In this document: piece by piece, positions 26,170 through 34,998 of the stretch | Position numbering within the stretch: position 1 is the first letter of the stretch | Layout of the letters: each line of letters starts with the position of its first letter | Translations under genes and position numbers: made by a program | Assembly (NCBI RefSeq): GCF_036231905.1 | Contig: NZ_JAZARE010000004.1 | Span: 372,001 to 436,000, forward strand | DNA from: CAMLIZ01 sp036231905 | GTDB lineage: Bacteria; Pseudomonadota; Gammaproteobacteria; Burkholderiales; Burkholderiaceae_C | DNA length: 64,000 bases | Direction: 5' to 3' | Notes under the pieces: generated by a model | Databases searched by the model: none | Seen by the model: only the letters and a program-made list of their open reading frames with translations | What the model was told of the DNA's origin: nothing

Positions 26170-27591
26170 TCGGGCAGGCCGCAGGCGAACGCCTGCGTGA
26201 CTGTCGGTGATCTCGCCATTGCGCAGCGCCAGCCGGCCGTTGACCCACACCGCCTCGATGCCGGCGGCGGCGGCCTGCGGCTCGTCGTAGCTCGCCGTGT
26301 CGCGCACCCGGGCCGCATCCAGCAGCACCAGGTCGGCGGCTTGGCCGGCGGCAATGGTGCCCCGCCCCACGAGGCCAAAGCGCTGTGCCGGCCAGCCTGT
26401 CATCTTGTGCACGGCGGTCTCCAGCGTCATCAGCCCACGCTCGCGGCTGTAGTGGCCCAGCACGCGCGGGAAGCTGCCCCACAACCGGGGATGCGGATGA
26501 CGGTCGTGCGGAAGGCCGTCCGAACCGACCATGCACAACGGGTGAGCCAGCACGCGCTCCACATCCTCCGCCGCCATGGAAAAGTAGATGGCACCACCCG
26601 GCACCAGCCGCTGCGCGGCGGCCTTCAGGTCCACGCTCCAGTCGGCCGCGATGTCGCGCAGCTTGCGGCCGCTGTGTTCGGGGTGCGGCGTGGACCAGGT
26701 GATCAACACGTCGCCCACCCTCGCCGCCCGTTCGGCATCCAGCATGGTGGATGCCGCTTCGTACGGATAACAGTCGAAACACACCGGCTGCAGACGCGCC
26801 GCCGCTTCGATCATGCGCAGCGTCTCGCGCGTGCGGCCATGGTTGCGCGGGCCCACCACCTTGTGGTGCGACAGCACCAGCCGGGCGCCGCTGGCTGCGC
26901 CCACCTGCAGTGCTTCCTTCAGCGCCGCGTCGATGTGGTCGCCTTCGTCGCGGATGTGCATGGCCAGCACCGCGTCGCGCCCCTTCAGCGCGCCGCACAC
27001 CGCGAGCAGCTCCTCGATGCCGGCGGCACGCGCCGGCGGGTAATAAACGCCGGTGGACAGGCCAAAGGCGCCGGCGTCCAGCGCCTGTTGCACCTCGGCC
27101 CGCATCGTGGCCGTTTCGTGGGCGCTGGCCGGGCGTGACAGGTCGGCCACGTGCCGCACCCGCAGGCTGGTGTGGCCGATCAGCGGCGCCACGTTCACGC
27201 TGGGCCGCTCGGCATCCAGCCGCGCCAGGTAGTCGGCGAAGCAGGCGAATCGCTCGGCGGAACTGCCCAGCAGGTCCAGCGGCGCGGGCGGGTGGTCGGT
27301 GAGCAAAGGCGCCAGGCTGATGCCGCAGTTGCCGGTGACCACGGTGCACACGCCCTGGCTGAGCTTGGGGTGCGGCACTGGCGACTGCAGCACCAGCAGG
27401 TCGTCGTGCGAATGCGCGTCGATGAAGCCGGGGCACAACACCAGGCCTGGTGCGTCGACGATGTCGTCGGCACGTGCGCTGCCCGGCGGCATCAAGGCCG
27501 CGATGGTGCCGTCAGCCACCAGCACGTCGGCCGCAAAACGCGGCCGGCCCGTGCCGTCGATGACCTCGGCGTGGCGGATGGCGAAGCTCAA
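26149..27591 (-). CDS. N-acyl-D-amino-acid deacylase (amidohydrolase superfamily)
   Basis: A 480-residue cytoplasmic zinc amidohydrolase. Seen motifs: the N-terminal beta-sandwich GxG with VIDGTGRPRFAADVLV, the metal site DAHSHDD, the family-specific GVCTVVTGNCGIS, ALKG..AMHIRDEGDHI, SHHK, and GSDGLPHDRHPHPR, which together are typical of D-aminoacylases that release D-amino acids from N-acyl-D-amino acids. The start overlaps the stop of the TctC-type gene by 4 bp, so the two form an operon for uptake and cleavage of an acylated compound. Confidence 0.88.
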   Translation of the reverse strand: MSFAIRHAEVIDGTGRPRFAADVLVADGTIAALMPPGSARADDIVDAPGLVLCPGFIDAHSHDDLLVLQSPVPHPKLSQGVCTVVTGNCGISLAPLLTDHPPAPLDLLGSSAERFACFADYLARLDAERPSVNVAPLIGHTSLRVRHVADLSRPASAHETATMRAEVQQALDAGAFGLSTGVYYPPARAAGIEELLAVCGALKGRDAVLAMHIRDEGDHIDAALKEALQVGAASGARLVLSHHKVVGPRNHGRTRETLRMIEAAARLQPVCFDCYPYEAASTMLDAERAARVGDVLITWSTPHPEHSGRKLRDIAADWSVDLKAAAQRLVPGGAIYFSMAAEDVERVLAHPLCMVGSDGLPHDRHPHPRLWGSFPRVLGHYSRERGLMTLETAVHKMTGWPAQRFGLVGRGTIAAGQAADLVLLDAARVRDTASYDEPQAAAAGIEAVWVNGRLALRNGEITDSHAGVRLRPARSLAAGA

Positions 27592-28589
27592 TCCACCCTC
27601 GCACCGGAGCGCCGCACCACATCCGCCCAGCGGGGTGTTTCCACCTTCGCCATCGTCATGATCAGGTTCGGCGGCGACGCCATGGTCTCCACCGCGAGGC
27701 GGGCGTACTTCTCGCGCACTGCCGGCGTGGCCACGATGCGGTTGATCGTCTGGTTGAGCAGCGTCACGATGGCCGCTGGCAGGCCGGGTGGCCCGACCAG
27801 CCCGCCCCAGGCGGTGGTTTCATAACCCTTCACGCCCGCTTCGTTGATCGTGGGCAGGTCGGGAAAGTAGGCCGAGCGCCGGGCGCCGCTGACGCCCAGC
27901 GCCCGCACCCGCCCGTTGCGGATGTGCGGGCCGATGGAGGCGAGGTTGTCGAACATCAGGTCGATCTGCCCTCCCAGCAGGTCCTGCAGCGCGGCCGGGC
28001 TGCCGCGGTAGGGCACGTGGACCATGAAGGTGCCGGTCATTGCCTTGAACAGCTCGCCGCCGAGGTGGCCGGTGGTGCCGTTGCCGGCCGAGCCCATGGT
28101 GAGCTTGCCCGGCCGCGCCTTGGCGTGGGCGATCAGCTCCTGCACCGTCTTCACCGGCAGGGCGGGGTTCACCACCAGCGCGTTGTGCACCGTGCCGGTG
28201 AGGGCGATGCCGGTGAGCGCATCGGGGTCGTAGGGCAGCTTGCTGTAGAGCGAGCGGTTGATCGCCAGCGTGCCCACGTTGGCATAACCCAGGGTGTAGC
28301 CGTCGGGCTGCGCACGCGCCAGCTCGCCCATGCCGATCGCGCCACCGGCCCCAGGCTTGTTGTCCACCACGATCGCCTGGCCCAGCGCAGCCAGCAGCTC
28401 GTCGGCCAGGACGCGGCAGATCGCGTCGGGCGAACCGCCCGCGGCCGACGGCACGATCAGCCGCACCGGCCGGCTGGGGTAGGCCGCCGCCAAGCTGCGG
28501 CCCGGCCACGCCACGCCGGCTGCCACGCCGCCCAAGGCTGCCAGCACCGCGCGGCGGTCCAGCTCCTCCCGTCCATTGAAGTGATTCAT
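27588..28589 (-). CDS. tripartite tricarboxylate transporter substrate-binding protein (TctC/Bug family)
   Basis: A 333-residue periplasmic binding protein of the Bug family, greatly expanded in Burkholderiales. Landmarks are YPSRPVRLIVPSAAGGSPD, VVDNKPGAGGAIG, AQPDGYTLGYAN, GSAGNGTTGHLGGELF and VPYRGSPAAL. A twin-arginine-like DRRAVLAALGG precedes the hydrophobic signal. The ligand is unknown; the overlapping deacylase gene hints at an N-acyl amino acid or related carboxylate. No TctA/TctB membrane genes are present, as is usual for Bug genes. It is divergent from the LysR gene, a classic local-regulator arrangement. Confidence 0.9.
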   Translation of the reverse strand: MNHFNGREELDRRAVLAALGGVAAGVAWPGRSLAAAYPSRPVRLIVPSAAGGSPDAICRVLADELLAALGQAIVVDNKPGAGGAIGMGELARAQPDGYTLGYANVGTLAINRSLYSKLPYDPDALTGIALTGTVHNALVVNPALPVKTVQELIAHAKARPGKLTMGSAGNGTTGHLGGELFKAMTGTFMVHVPYRGSPAALQDLLGGQIDLMFDNLASIGPHIRNGRVRALGVSGARRSAYFPDLPTINEAGVKGYETTAWGGLVGPPGLPAAIVTLLNQTINRIVATPAVREKYARLAVETMASPPNLIMTMAKVETPRWADVVRRSGARVD

Positions 28590-28672
28590 GCCGCCTCTTG
28601 TGCATCCACCAAAGATGGGGGAAATTTGCCCGCCGCAGCCTGCTGGCGCAATCGAAATGTGCTGGGGCTGGC

Positions 28673-29611
28673 ATGAAGAAAGCTAATGCGATGACATCTT
28701 TGCCGTCCCTCACCGCCCTGCGTTGCTTCGACGCCAGTGCGCGCCACGCCAGCTTCACCAAGGCTGCGGCCGAAGTGCACCTCACCCAGGGCGCGGTGAG
28801 CCACCAGATCCTCGCGCTGGAAGCGCAGCTCGGTGTGCCGCTGTTCCTGCGCCAGCGCGGCGGCCTGCAGCTCACGGTGGCCGGGCGGGCCTACTGGTCG
28901 GAGGTGTCGCCCGCCCTGCGCCAGCTCGAGCGCGCCACGCAGAACATCGTGCAGCACCAGGGCGGGGGCGGGGAGCTGAAGCTGTCGGTGGCCTCCAGCT
29001 TCGGCACCTTCTGGCTGATGCCGCGCCTGAGCGGCTTCGTGGCCGCCCATCCGGACATCACGCTCAGCCTGTCCACCCACGTCGGCCCGGTGGACTACAG
29101 CCGTTTCGCCGGCGACGCGGCGATCGAGTTCTGCGAGGGCGCCGTGCCGGGGCTGCATGCACAGCGGGTGCTGGCGCTGCAGGCCAAACCGTTTGCCGCG
29201 CCGGCGCTGCTGAAGTCGCTGGGCATCGCCTGCCGGGCCCGTGGCCTGGGGCGCGCCGAGCTGCTGCGCCTGCTGTGCCAGGCGCCCCTGGTGCGCCAGG
29301 CCAGCGTGCCGCACGGCTGGGCCGCCTGGCTGCAGGCGGCTGGCCTGCGGGACGCGATGCCGCCGGGCCAGCTGAACGCCGGCCCGCAATACGACCTGCT
29401 GTCCATGGCGCTCAACGGCGCGATCGCGGGCCTGGGCGTGGCGCTGCTGCCCGACTACGCGGCCGCCGGGGCGCTGCAGGCGCGCCAGTTGTTGGCAGTG
29501 TCCTCATGCAGCTGGACGGCGGAAAAAGCCTACTTCCTGCGCTACCCGGAGTGGAAGGGCCAGCTTGCCACGGTGCGCCGTTTCGGGGAGTGGCTGCGTG
29601 CTGTGCCATGA
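28673..29611 (+). CDS. LysR-family transcriptional regulator (GcvA-like)
   Basis: A 312-residue regulator. The winged helix-turn-helix spans residues about 10-68 (LRCFDASARHASFTKAAAEV, LTQGAVSHQI, LGVPLFLRQRGGLQLT). The C-terminal effector domain ends with RRFGEWLRA. The sequence is closest in style to GcvA/AmpR-type LysR proteins. The start is ATG 28673 (GGGG five to eight bases upstream) or ATG 28691. It is divergent from the TctC-deacylase operon, with 83 bp between the starts, and probably regulates it. Confidence 0.88.
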   Translation: MKKANAMTSLPSLTALRCFDASARHASFTKAAAEVHLTQGAVSHQILALEAQLGVPLFLRQRGGLQLTVAGRAYWSEVSPALRQLERATQNIVQHQGGGGELKLSVASSFGTFWLMPRLSGFVAAHPDITLSLSTHVGPVDYSRFAGDAAIEFCEGAVPGLHAQRVLALQAKPFAAPALLKSLGIACRARGLGRAELLRLLCQAPLVRQASVPHGWAAWLQAAGLRDAMPPGQLNAGPQYDLLSMALNGAIAGLGVALLPDYAAAGALQARQLLAVSSCSWTAEKAYFLRYPEWKGQLATVRRFGEWLRAVP

Positions 29612-29711
29612 TCGCGGGCTTTTCACAGCGCCCGGCTGGAAAGTTGTGCGTAGGCGCGGTGCCTGCCTGCTGCGTTGAAGGGTGACCGCACAACTCGAAA
29701 GGTGACGGACG

Positions 29712-29882
29712 ATGGACGACTCGCTGGAAGCCTTGAAACGCCGTCTCGCCGACGCGCGTGCGCAGCGCGCCCGCTGCGAAACCGCCGGTCAGCGCAGTGA
29801 TGCCTACCTCACCGCGCATCATTACGTTCGGGTGCTGGAGCGGCGCCTGGAGCACTGGCCGCGGGTGGACTCCACCGCGTGA
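29712..29882 (+). CDS. small charged helical protein (56 aa), unknown
   Basis: A 56-residue acidic/basic protein, MDDSLEALKRRLADARAQRA and onward, predicted to be one or two amphipathic helices. GAAAGGTGACGG lies upstream of the ATG, a fair ribosome site. Its stop overlaps the GTG start of the next gene (GTGA), which is good evidence that it is translated. I recognise no family. Confidence 0.6.
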   Translation: MDDSLEALKRRLADARAQRARCETAGQRSDAYLTAHHYVRVLERRLEHWPRVDSTA

Positions 29883-30202
29883 CCGGCAAGCCGCTTGCCC
29901 ATGATGCCCAAAGTGCCTTTCTGAAGGCACCGCGCGACGACCTCACCCATGCCCTGATGCGCCACCTGGCGGCCTGCCACCCGGCCGACATGGCGGTGCA
30001 GCGGCTGGCAGCACTGGCGCACTGCGAGCCGGCCGCGCTGCAGGGTCACCTGCTGCTGCTCAACCGCATGGGGCTCCTCCTGATCGAAAGCCTGGCCGAC
30101 GGCGCTGTCGGCTCCGCCCGCCTGACGCAGGAGGGCCTGCGCCGTGTGCGCGTGCCGGCCGGCCGTGCCGTGTCGCCCCGGGCCATGCGGCGCAAACCTT
30201 GA
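29879..30202 (+). CDS. small protein with a winged-helix-like pattern (107 aa)
   Basis: A 107-residue protein starting at GTG within the stop of the 56-residue gene. The order of helices (LTHALMRHLAACHP, VQRLAALAHC, PAALQGHLLLLNRMGLL) followed by a possible wing (LIES...ARLTQEGLRRVR) resembles a MarR/ArsR-type winged helix in which a recognition helix is followed by a two-stranded wing. This is pattern-based only. The coupled pair stands between the LysR gene and the convergent M20 peptidase. Confidence 0.6.
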   Translation: MTGKPLAHDAQSAFLKAPRDDLTHALMRHLAACHPADMAVQRLAALAHCEPAALQGHLLLLNRMGLLLIESLADGAVGSARLTQEGLRRVRVPAGRAVSPRAMRRKP

Positions 30203-30229
30203 AGCCCGGGTGGGCTGCGCCGGGTTGAA

Positions 30230-31498
30230 TCAGCGCCCCGCCTTGCCGCTGCCGATGTCCTGCAGCAGCCGCGTCATCAGGTACAGGCGCGGCACGATGG
30301 AGTCGAGCTCGATGTACTCGTCGCGCGCGTGGTAGCCAAAACCGGCCAGGCCGAAACTCTCCACCACCACGGCCTTGCCCGAGCGGCCGGCAAAGCCCGC
30401 ATCGGTGGCGCCGCCGGTGGAGGGCACCAGCGCAAGCGGGCGGCCGTCCAGCTCGGCGTAGATGGACTGGGCGTGCTGCGCCAGGGCGCGGCCCCGGTCG
30501 GTGGCCACGAAGGGCGGGCGGCCCACCTCCATCGTCACCTTGGCCTGCGTGTCCGGCACGAGGTGGCTGCTGTTCACCTTTTCCTGTAGCGCGGCCTGCA
30601 GCCTGGCGGCCGCGTCCGGCTGGGTGGTGCGCACGTCGCCGCCGGCCACGGCCTGCTCGGGAATCTGGTTGCGCACCTCGCCCGCCTTGGCGGTGGTCCA
30701 GTTCAGCTGCGCGCCGGGCACGGCCTTCGCGATGTCGCGCGTCTGCAGCAGCTGGTACGACAGCTCCACCAGCGCATTGCGACCCAGCTCCGGCGCGGCG
30801 CCTGCATGCGAGGCGCGGCCCTTGACCTCCAGGGTGGCGGTGGCCGTGCCGGCGGCGCCCAGCAGCAGCGCCTCCTGCTGGGCCACCGCCTTGGCAGCCG
30901 TTGGTTCGCACGACAACACCACATCGTGCTGCTCGGCCAGCGCGGCAATGGCTTCGCCCGAGCCGATGGAGCCGATCTCCTCGTCAGGGTTGAACAGCAC
31001 GGTGAGCTGCGCGTAGTTGCGCCAGCCCGCGTCCATGAGCAGCTGCAGCGCATGCAGGATCACCGCGATGCCGCCCTTGTCGTCCGCGATGCCGGGGCCG
31101 TAGAGCTTGTTGCCGTCCTCGCGCAGCGGCTGGGTGGCGAGCGTGTTCTCGGGGTACACCGTGTCCATGTGGGCGATGAGCAGCACGCGCGCCTGGCCGG
31201 TGCCGCTGAAGCTGCCCTTGACCATCACGCCGCCGGGCCCGCGGCTCACGGCCAGGCGCTCGGTGCGGGCCCCCAGGGCCTTCAGGCGCCGCTCGGTGTA
31301 GTCGGCCATCTTCTGCAGGCCTGCCACGTTGGCGCTGCCGGACTCGATGAGCACCAGCTCCTTCAGCGTGCTGACGACGGCCGGCTGGGCCTGCTGCGCC
31401 TGCTGCAGCAGGCGCGCATCGGGCGCGGCGAAGGCGGCCAGCGGCAGGGCGGTGCAGAGCGCGGCAGCGAACGAGGCGGTGCGGGGTTTGAGCGTCAT
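30230..31498 (-). CDS. secreted M20 family metallopeptidase (glutamate carboxypeptidase type)
   Basis: A 422-residue di-zinc peptidase with a Sec signal (MTLKPRTASFAAALCTALPL, cleavage after AAFA). Zinc and catalytic motifs are intact: LLIAHMDTVYP, GPGIADDKGGIAVI with the bridging Asp, and FNPDEEIGSIGS with the catalytic Glu pair; ATDAGFAG and a late His complete the site. The family, which includes Pseudomonas carboxypeptidase G2, removes C-terminal glutamate or cleaves dipeptides in the periplasm. The gene stands alone between convergent and divergent neighbours. Confidence 0.88.
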   Translation of the reverse strand: MTLKPRTASFAAALCTALPLAAFAAPDARLLQQAQQAQPAVVSTLKELVLIESGSANVAGLQKMADYTERRLKALGARTERLAVSRGPGGVMVKGSFSGTGQARVLLIAHMDTVYPENTLATQPLREDGNKLYGPGIADDKGGIAVILHALQLLMDAGWRNYAQLTVLFNPDEEIGSIGSGEAIAALAEQHDVVLSCEPTAAKAVAQQEALLLGAAGTATATLEVKGRASHAGAAPELGRNALVELSYQLLQTRDIAKAVPGAQLNWTTAKAGEVRNQIPEQAVAGGDVRTTQPDAAARLQAALQEKVNSSHLVPDTQAKVTMEVGRPPFVATDRGRALAQHAQSIYAELDGRPLALVPSTGGATDAGFAGRSGKAVVVESFGLAGFGYHARDEYIELDSIVPRLYLMTRLLQDIGSGKAGR

Positions 31499-31559
31499 GG
31501 TCGGTCGGTGGTGTGGCAGGGGTCGCCGCAGTCTAGGCGGCGAGGGCACAATCGCCGCG

Positions 31560-31595
31560 TGCCGATCCCGCCATTTGAAATGCCGATCTCGCCAT
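31560..31595. promoter_or_regulatory. 21-bp-spaced direct repeat at the glxA-type regulator start
   Basis: TGCCGATCCCGCCAT (31560-31574) and TGCCGATCTCGCCAT (31581-31595) differ at one base and repeat with a 21-bp period, two helical turns. AraC-family proteins bind such direct repeats. The second copy overlaps the regulator's own ATG, so autoregulation by blocking is possible. Confidence 0.45.
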
Positions 31596-32649
31596 GAGCG
31601 CTTCGCGCCGTGGTGATGACCGCCCGCCGCTGCGGCTGCGCCTGCTCTGGCTGCCGGAGGCACTGCCCGGCACCGTGTTTTCCGCGCTGGACGTGGTGCG
31701 TGCGGCCGCCGGCATCGCGCAACTGCAGCGGCCCGATGCACCGCCGCGCATCGTGTGGCAGGTGCTCACCGGCAGCGGCCGCAACTTGTCGCTGCCGTTC
31801 CTGGAGCAGCCGTCCCGCCTGCGGGTGCCGCCGTCGCGAACCGTGCTGGTGATTCCTGCCCTGAACACCCGCAATGCACCGCATGTGGGTGAGGTGCTGG
31901 CGCGTTCGCCCGCCGCTTTGCGCACGGTGGAGCGCCACATGACCGACGGCGGCTGGCTGGCCGCCTGCGCCAACGGCGTGGCGCTGCCGGCGGCGCTGGG
32001 CTTGCTCGATGGTGCACGCGTCGCAGCGCCCTGGCCCTACCAGAGCTGGATGGCGCGGCAGTATCCGCACTGCGACTGGAGCGCCGACGAGGCGTTCAGC
32101 GCAGCGGGGCGCTGCTTCAGCTGCGTGGCGCCGGCGCTGATGAGCGAGTTCATGCTGCGCGTGCTGGGCCACGTGCACGACCCGGATCTCGCGCAGGCCG
32201 TGGCCCAGGTGCTGCTGCACCAGCCGCAACGCCAGCAGCTCACGCCGGCGCTCGTCGCCAAGCGCTGGCTGAGCCGCACCTCGGACAGCCCGGTGTACCG
32301 CGCGATGCAATACCTGCAGGACCACATCGACCAGCCCTACCGCCTGGCGCCGGTGGCGGCCGCTGCAGCGGTGAGCGAACGCACCCTGCTGCGGCACTTC
32401 GGGCAGGTGACCGGCATGACGCCGCTGGCCTACCTGCATGGCCTGCGAATCGAGCGCGCCAAGATGCTGCTGGAGGTGACGCTGCACGGCGTGCAGGGTG
32501 TCGCCGAAGCCTGCGGTTATGCCGATGCGGCGGCGTTCCGGCGCCTCTTCCAGCGCGAGACGGGCATGTCGATGTCGCAGTACCGCGTGCGCTTTGCGCT
32601 GCGCTCGCGGCGGCGGTTCTGGCGGGTGGAGGATGCGCGCGCGGAGTGA
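31594..32649 (+). CDS. GlxA-family transcriptional regulator (DJ-1/PfpI-like domain plus AraC HTH)
   Basis: A 351-residue regulator. Residues about 12-200 form a DJ-1/PfpI-like domain (LRLLWLPEALPGTVFSALDV, DGGWLAACANGVALPAALGL), in which the nucleophile elbow keeps a cysteine (AACANG). Residues about 235-335 are an AraC-type double helix-turn-helix (ERTLLRHFGQVTGMTPLAYL, GYADAAAFRRLFQRETGMS). Such proteins regulate catabolic genes in response to amine or amino-acid-like ligands. A direct repeat overlaps its start. No obvious target gene is adjacent: the M20 peptidase is divergent, 95 bp away. Confidence 0.85.
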   Translation: MSASRRGDDRPPLRLRLLWLPEALPGTVFSALDVVRAAAGIAQLQRPDAPPRIVWQVLTGSGRNLSLPFLEQPSRLRVPPSRTVLVIPALNTRNAPHVGEVLARSPAALRTVERHMTDGGWLAACANGVALPAALGLLDGARVAAPWPYQSWMARQYPHCDWSADEAFSAAGRCFSCVAPALMSEFMLRVLGHVHDPDLAQAVAQVLLHQPQRQQLTPALVAKRWLSRTSDSPVYRAMQYLQDHIDQPYRLAPVAAAAAVSERTLLRHFGQVTGMTPLAYLHGLRIERAKMLLEVTLHGVQGVAEACGYADAAAFRRLFQRETGMSMSQYRVRFALRSRRRFWRVEDARAE

Positions 32650-32667
32650 GGCAGGCGATGCTCTCCC

Positions 32668-33558
32668 TCAGCGGGTGTGCTGCAGCAGCCAGCGCAACAC
32701 GTCGGTTTCCTCGCCACCCGGTGCCGCCGGTGGATGGGCTTGCAGCACCTGCGTGTCGATGTCGTGGCCAGCGCGCTCCAGCACGGTCAGCCGCGCCGGC
32801 TGGCGTGGCGGTGGTGAGCAGGCATTGATGCGCCGCACCAGCTCCCGGCTGTGTGCCAGCGGCACGGCAGGGTCGTCCGCTCCATGGAAGGCCCACACGG
32901 GCACATCGCGCGCGGGGCAGAGGTCGGCGCCGACATCCACGGCCGAGAGGCTGACCGCCGCGGCGACGCGGTCCGCCAGCTGCGGCAGTGCCAGCCACAG
33001 CGTGCCGGCGCCGGCGCTGTGGCCCACGAGATAGATGCGGCGCGGGTCCACCCGGTAGGCCGCCATCGCATAGTCGATGAACTCGCGCAGTTCCCCAGGG
33101 GCTGGCACGTAGCTGCAGCGTTGCGGGTACAGCACCAGGAAGGGTGTGTCCCCGCCGCGGCGCGGGTCGATCAAGGCGGTGAGGTCGTGCTGCCGCACAC
33201 CCGGTACCGCGCTGCCGTCCAGCTTGGCCAGGTAGTGCCCGGTTTCGAACGCGCCATGCAGGAAGATGACGAGCGGGTAGCGGCGCGCGGTGTCGGCGGC
33301 ATACCCGGGCGGCAGCCGTTCGAAGTAGCCCATGGCGGCGGCCGTGGTGCCCTGCGGCCGGGCGACCGGCTCCGTGCCCTGCCCCGGCTCGGGAACCACC
33401 GGCCTGAGCGGCTGTGCGCCGGCCGCTGGCGTGCAGCGCGGCGGTGGTGGCGGCAGCTCACGCAGGCCCGGTGTGGGCAGGGTGGGGCGGCACGCGGCCA
33501 GCAGCAGGGACAGGGCAGCCAGGACGCCTGGCCGCAGCACACCAGTGAGAAAGGGCAT
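32668..33558 (-). CDS. lipoprotein alpha/beta hydrolase (esterase/depolymerase-like)
   Basis: A 296-residue lipoprotein with signal and lipobox LLAAC (Cys at about 23). A Pro-rich linker is followed by an alpha/beta-hydrolase fold: oxyanion HGAFETG, nucleophile GHSAG, the acid in HGADDPAVPL and the base in RAGHDID. The pattern matches the phospholipase/PHB-depolymerase-like esterases (LpqC-type). It probably cleaves esters at the outer membrane; the substrate is unknown. Its start is 73 bp from the end of the sugar operon, in a stretch of GAGCCG-type short repeats. Confidence 0.78.
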   Translation of the reverse strand: MPFLTGVLRPGVLAALSLLLAACRPTLPTPGLRELPPPPPRCTPAAGAQPLRPVVPEPGQGTEPVARPQGTTAAAMGYFERLPPGYAADTARRYPLVIFLHGAFETGHYLAKLDGSAVPGVRQHDLTALIDPRRGGDTPFLVLYPQRCSYVPAPGELREFIDYAMAAYRVDPRRIYLVGHSAGAGTLWLALPQLADRVAAAVSLSAVDVGADLCPARDVPVWAFHGADDPAVPLAHSRELVRRINACSPPPRQPARLTVLERAGHDIDTQVLQAHPPAAPGGEETDVLRWLLQHTR

Positions 33559-33631
33559 GCTGCGCTTGTAGCAGGAAGCGAGCCGAGCCGCGCCGAGCCG
33601 AGCCGCCGCGGCGCGGAGGCCCGAAGGCGAA

Positions 33632-34465
33632 TCAGTCCACCTGCGGCACCAGCCGCATCACCTCGCCCGGCCGGTAGGGCACCGCGCCGGGGATCAGCCG
33701 GCCGGTCGCGCCCCAGTGGCGCCACCAGTGTTGTGCAAAGTCGATCAGCCGTTGCGGCCGGCCGCTGGCCACGTGCCGAACGATCGGCTCGCCGGGCGCG
33801 ATGTGCTCGCAGGTGAGCGACTGCACGAAGTGCGCCGCCACGTCCTGCACGGCGATGAAGTCGCGCCACTGTTCCCCGGCGCTCATCGGAAAGTCCTCAC
33901 CCGCCAGCGCGGCGCGGCGCAGCGAAGGCCACAGCCGCGTAGCCTGTTCGCCTTCGCCATACACCTGGAAGATGCGCGACAGCTGCAAGCGCACACCCGC
34001 CTGCCGGCCCAGCGCCAGGAAGGCCACCGAGGCGGCGGCCTTGGACACCGGGTAGGAGATCACCGGCTCCAGCGGCGCGTCCACGGGAATGGCGTCGTAC
34101 CGTTCTGCCGCCCGACCGTACTCAAAACAGGAGCCGGCGACCAGGAAGCGCGAAATGCCGGCGGCGCGTGCCTGCTCGGCCAGCTTGACCGACGCAACAA
34201 CGTTCCAGTACAGGCAACGCTCCAGCGTGTCGTAGGGCGGGTTGGGCGTGTGCGAGGCCAGGTGCACCAGCACCTCGCAACCTTGCAGCGCAGCAGTGTG
34301 GTCGCCATCGAGTTCACCGTCCACCCAATGCGGTTCCTTTGCCAGCGGCAGGCGCGGCTGGCTGCCCGGGCGGCGCAGTGCGACCACCTCGTGGCCAGCG
34401 GCATGGGCCTGGTCGATGAAGTGCGAGCCGATGAAGCCGGTGCCGCCGGTGAGGAAGATGCGCAT
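33632..34465 (-). CDS. NAD(P)-dependent sugar epimerase/reductase, predicted CDP-3,6-dideoxyhexulose reductase (AscF-like)
   Basis: A 277-residue extended short-chain dehydrogenase. GGTGFIGSH is the dinucleotide-binding loop, and the catalytic Ser (AGSCFEYG) and YPVSK pair are present. It is the last gene of the CDP-dideoxyhexose operon, and its ATG overlaps the stop of the epimerase gene by 1 bp. In CDP-ascarylose, abequose and paratose pathways the last step is a 4-keto reduction by an enzyme of this family; the preceding 5-epimerase points to the ascarylose branch. The exact stereochemistry is inference. Confidence 0.75.
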   Translation of the reverse strand: MRIFLTGGTGFIGSHFIDQAHAAGHEVVALRRPGSQPRLPLAKEPHWVDGELDGDHTAALQGCEVLVHLASHTPNPPYDTLERCLYWNVVASVKLAEQARAAGISRFLVAGSCFEYGRAAERYDAIPVDAPLEPVISYPVSKAAASVAFLALGRQAGVRLQLSRIFQVYGEGEQATRLWPSLRRAALAGEDFPMSAGEQWRDFIAVQDVAAHFVQSLTCEHIAPGEPIVRHVASGRPQRLIDFAQHWWRHWGATGRLIPGAVPYRPGEVMRLVPQVD

Positions 34466-34998
34466 CAGAACGGCGTGTCGAAGTCCTTCAGCGCCGCATG
34501 GCCGCGGTCGCGTTCGGACATCACCGGTGCGGCGCACTTCCAGTCGAAGCCGAAGCTGTCCCAGCGGATGCCGGCGTCGTGGGTGGGCGCGTGTTCGCTG
34601 GAGGTCTTGTAGACCATCAGCGTGTCGTCTTCCAGCGCCTTGAAACCATGCGCGACGCCGCGCGGAATGAAGATGATGGCCGGGTCGTGCGCGTCCAGCG
34701 TCACGCCCATCGCGCGGCCAAAACCTGCGCCGCGGCGCAAGTCCAGCAGCACGTCCAGCACACGGCCCTGCGGGCAGTAGACGATCTTGTCGTGGTCGTG
34801 CGGCGGGCGCTGGAAGTGCATGCCGCGGATCACGTCCTGGTGGGAGACGGAATAGAACTCCTCGCGCAGCTCGAAGCGCAGGCCCATGCGGGCGAGCGCG
34901 CTCACTGCATGCGTCTTCACGAAGCTGCCACGCGCATCGGCCAAGCGCGTCAGGGGCACGTAGAACGCGCCCGGCAGCAACTCCACCGCGTCTTTCAT
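34465..34998 (-). CDS. RmlC-like sugar 5- or 3,5-epimerase (AscE-like)
   Basis: A 177-residue cupin of the dTDP-4-dehydrorhamnose 3,5-epimerase family. RGSFVKTH, FYSVSHQDVIRGMHFQRPP (catalytic His-Phe region), GRVLDVLLDLR and FIPRGVAHGF are the family's hallmarks. In Yersinia the homologous AscE epimerises only C5 of the CDP-3,6-dideoxy-4-hexulose, leading to L-ascarylose. Here it sits directly after ddhC, with 1-bp stop/start overlaps on both sides (TGATG), and no rmlA, rmlB or rmlD is in the window, which favours the CDP pathway over rhamnose. Confidence 0.85.
   Translation of the reverse strand: MKDAVELLPGAFYVPLTRLADARGSFVKTHAVSALARMGLRFELREEFYSVSHQDVIRGMHFQRPPHDHDKIVYCPQGRVLDVLLDLRRGAGFGRAMGVTLDAHDPAIIFIPRGVAHGFKALEDDTLMVYKTSSEHAPTHDAGIRWDSFGFDWKCAAPVMSERDRGHAALKDFDTPF

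Noticed and set aside
29681..29706. GGTGAC pair before the 56-residue gene as a PHO box
   Set aside because: The two copies are 20 bp apart, not 11 or 22, and there is no -10 at the right distance.
33559..33631. Short GAGCCG/GCCGAGCC repeats between the esterase and the sugar operon as a regulatory array
   Set aside because: The repeat is only a few imperfect copies in GC-rich spacer DNA, with no fixed period.
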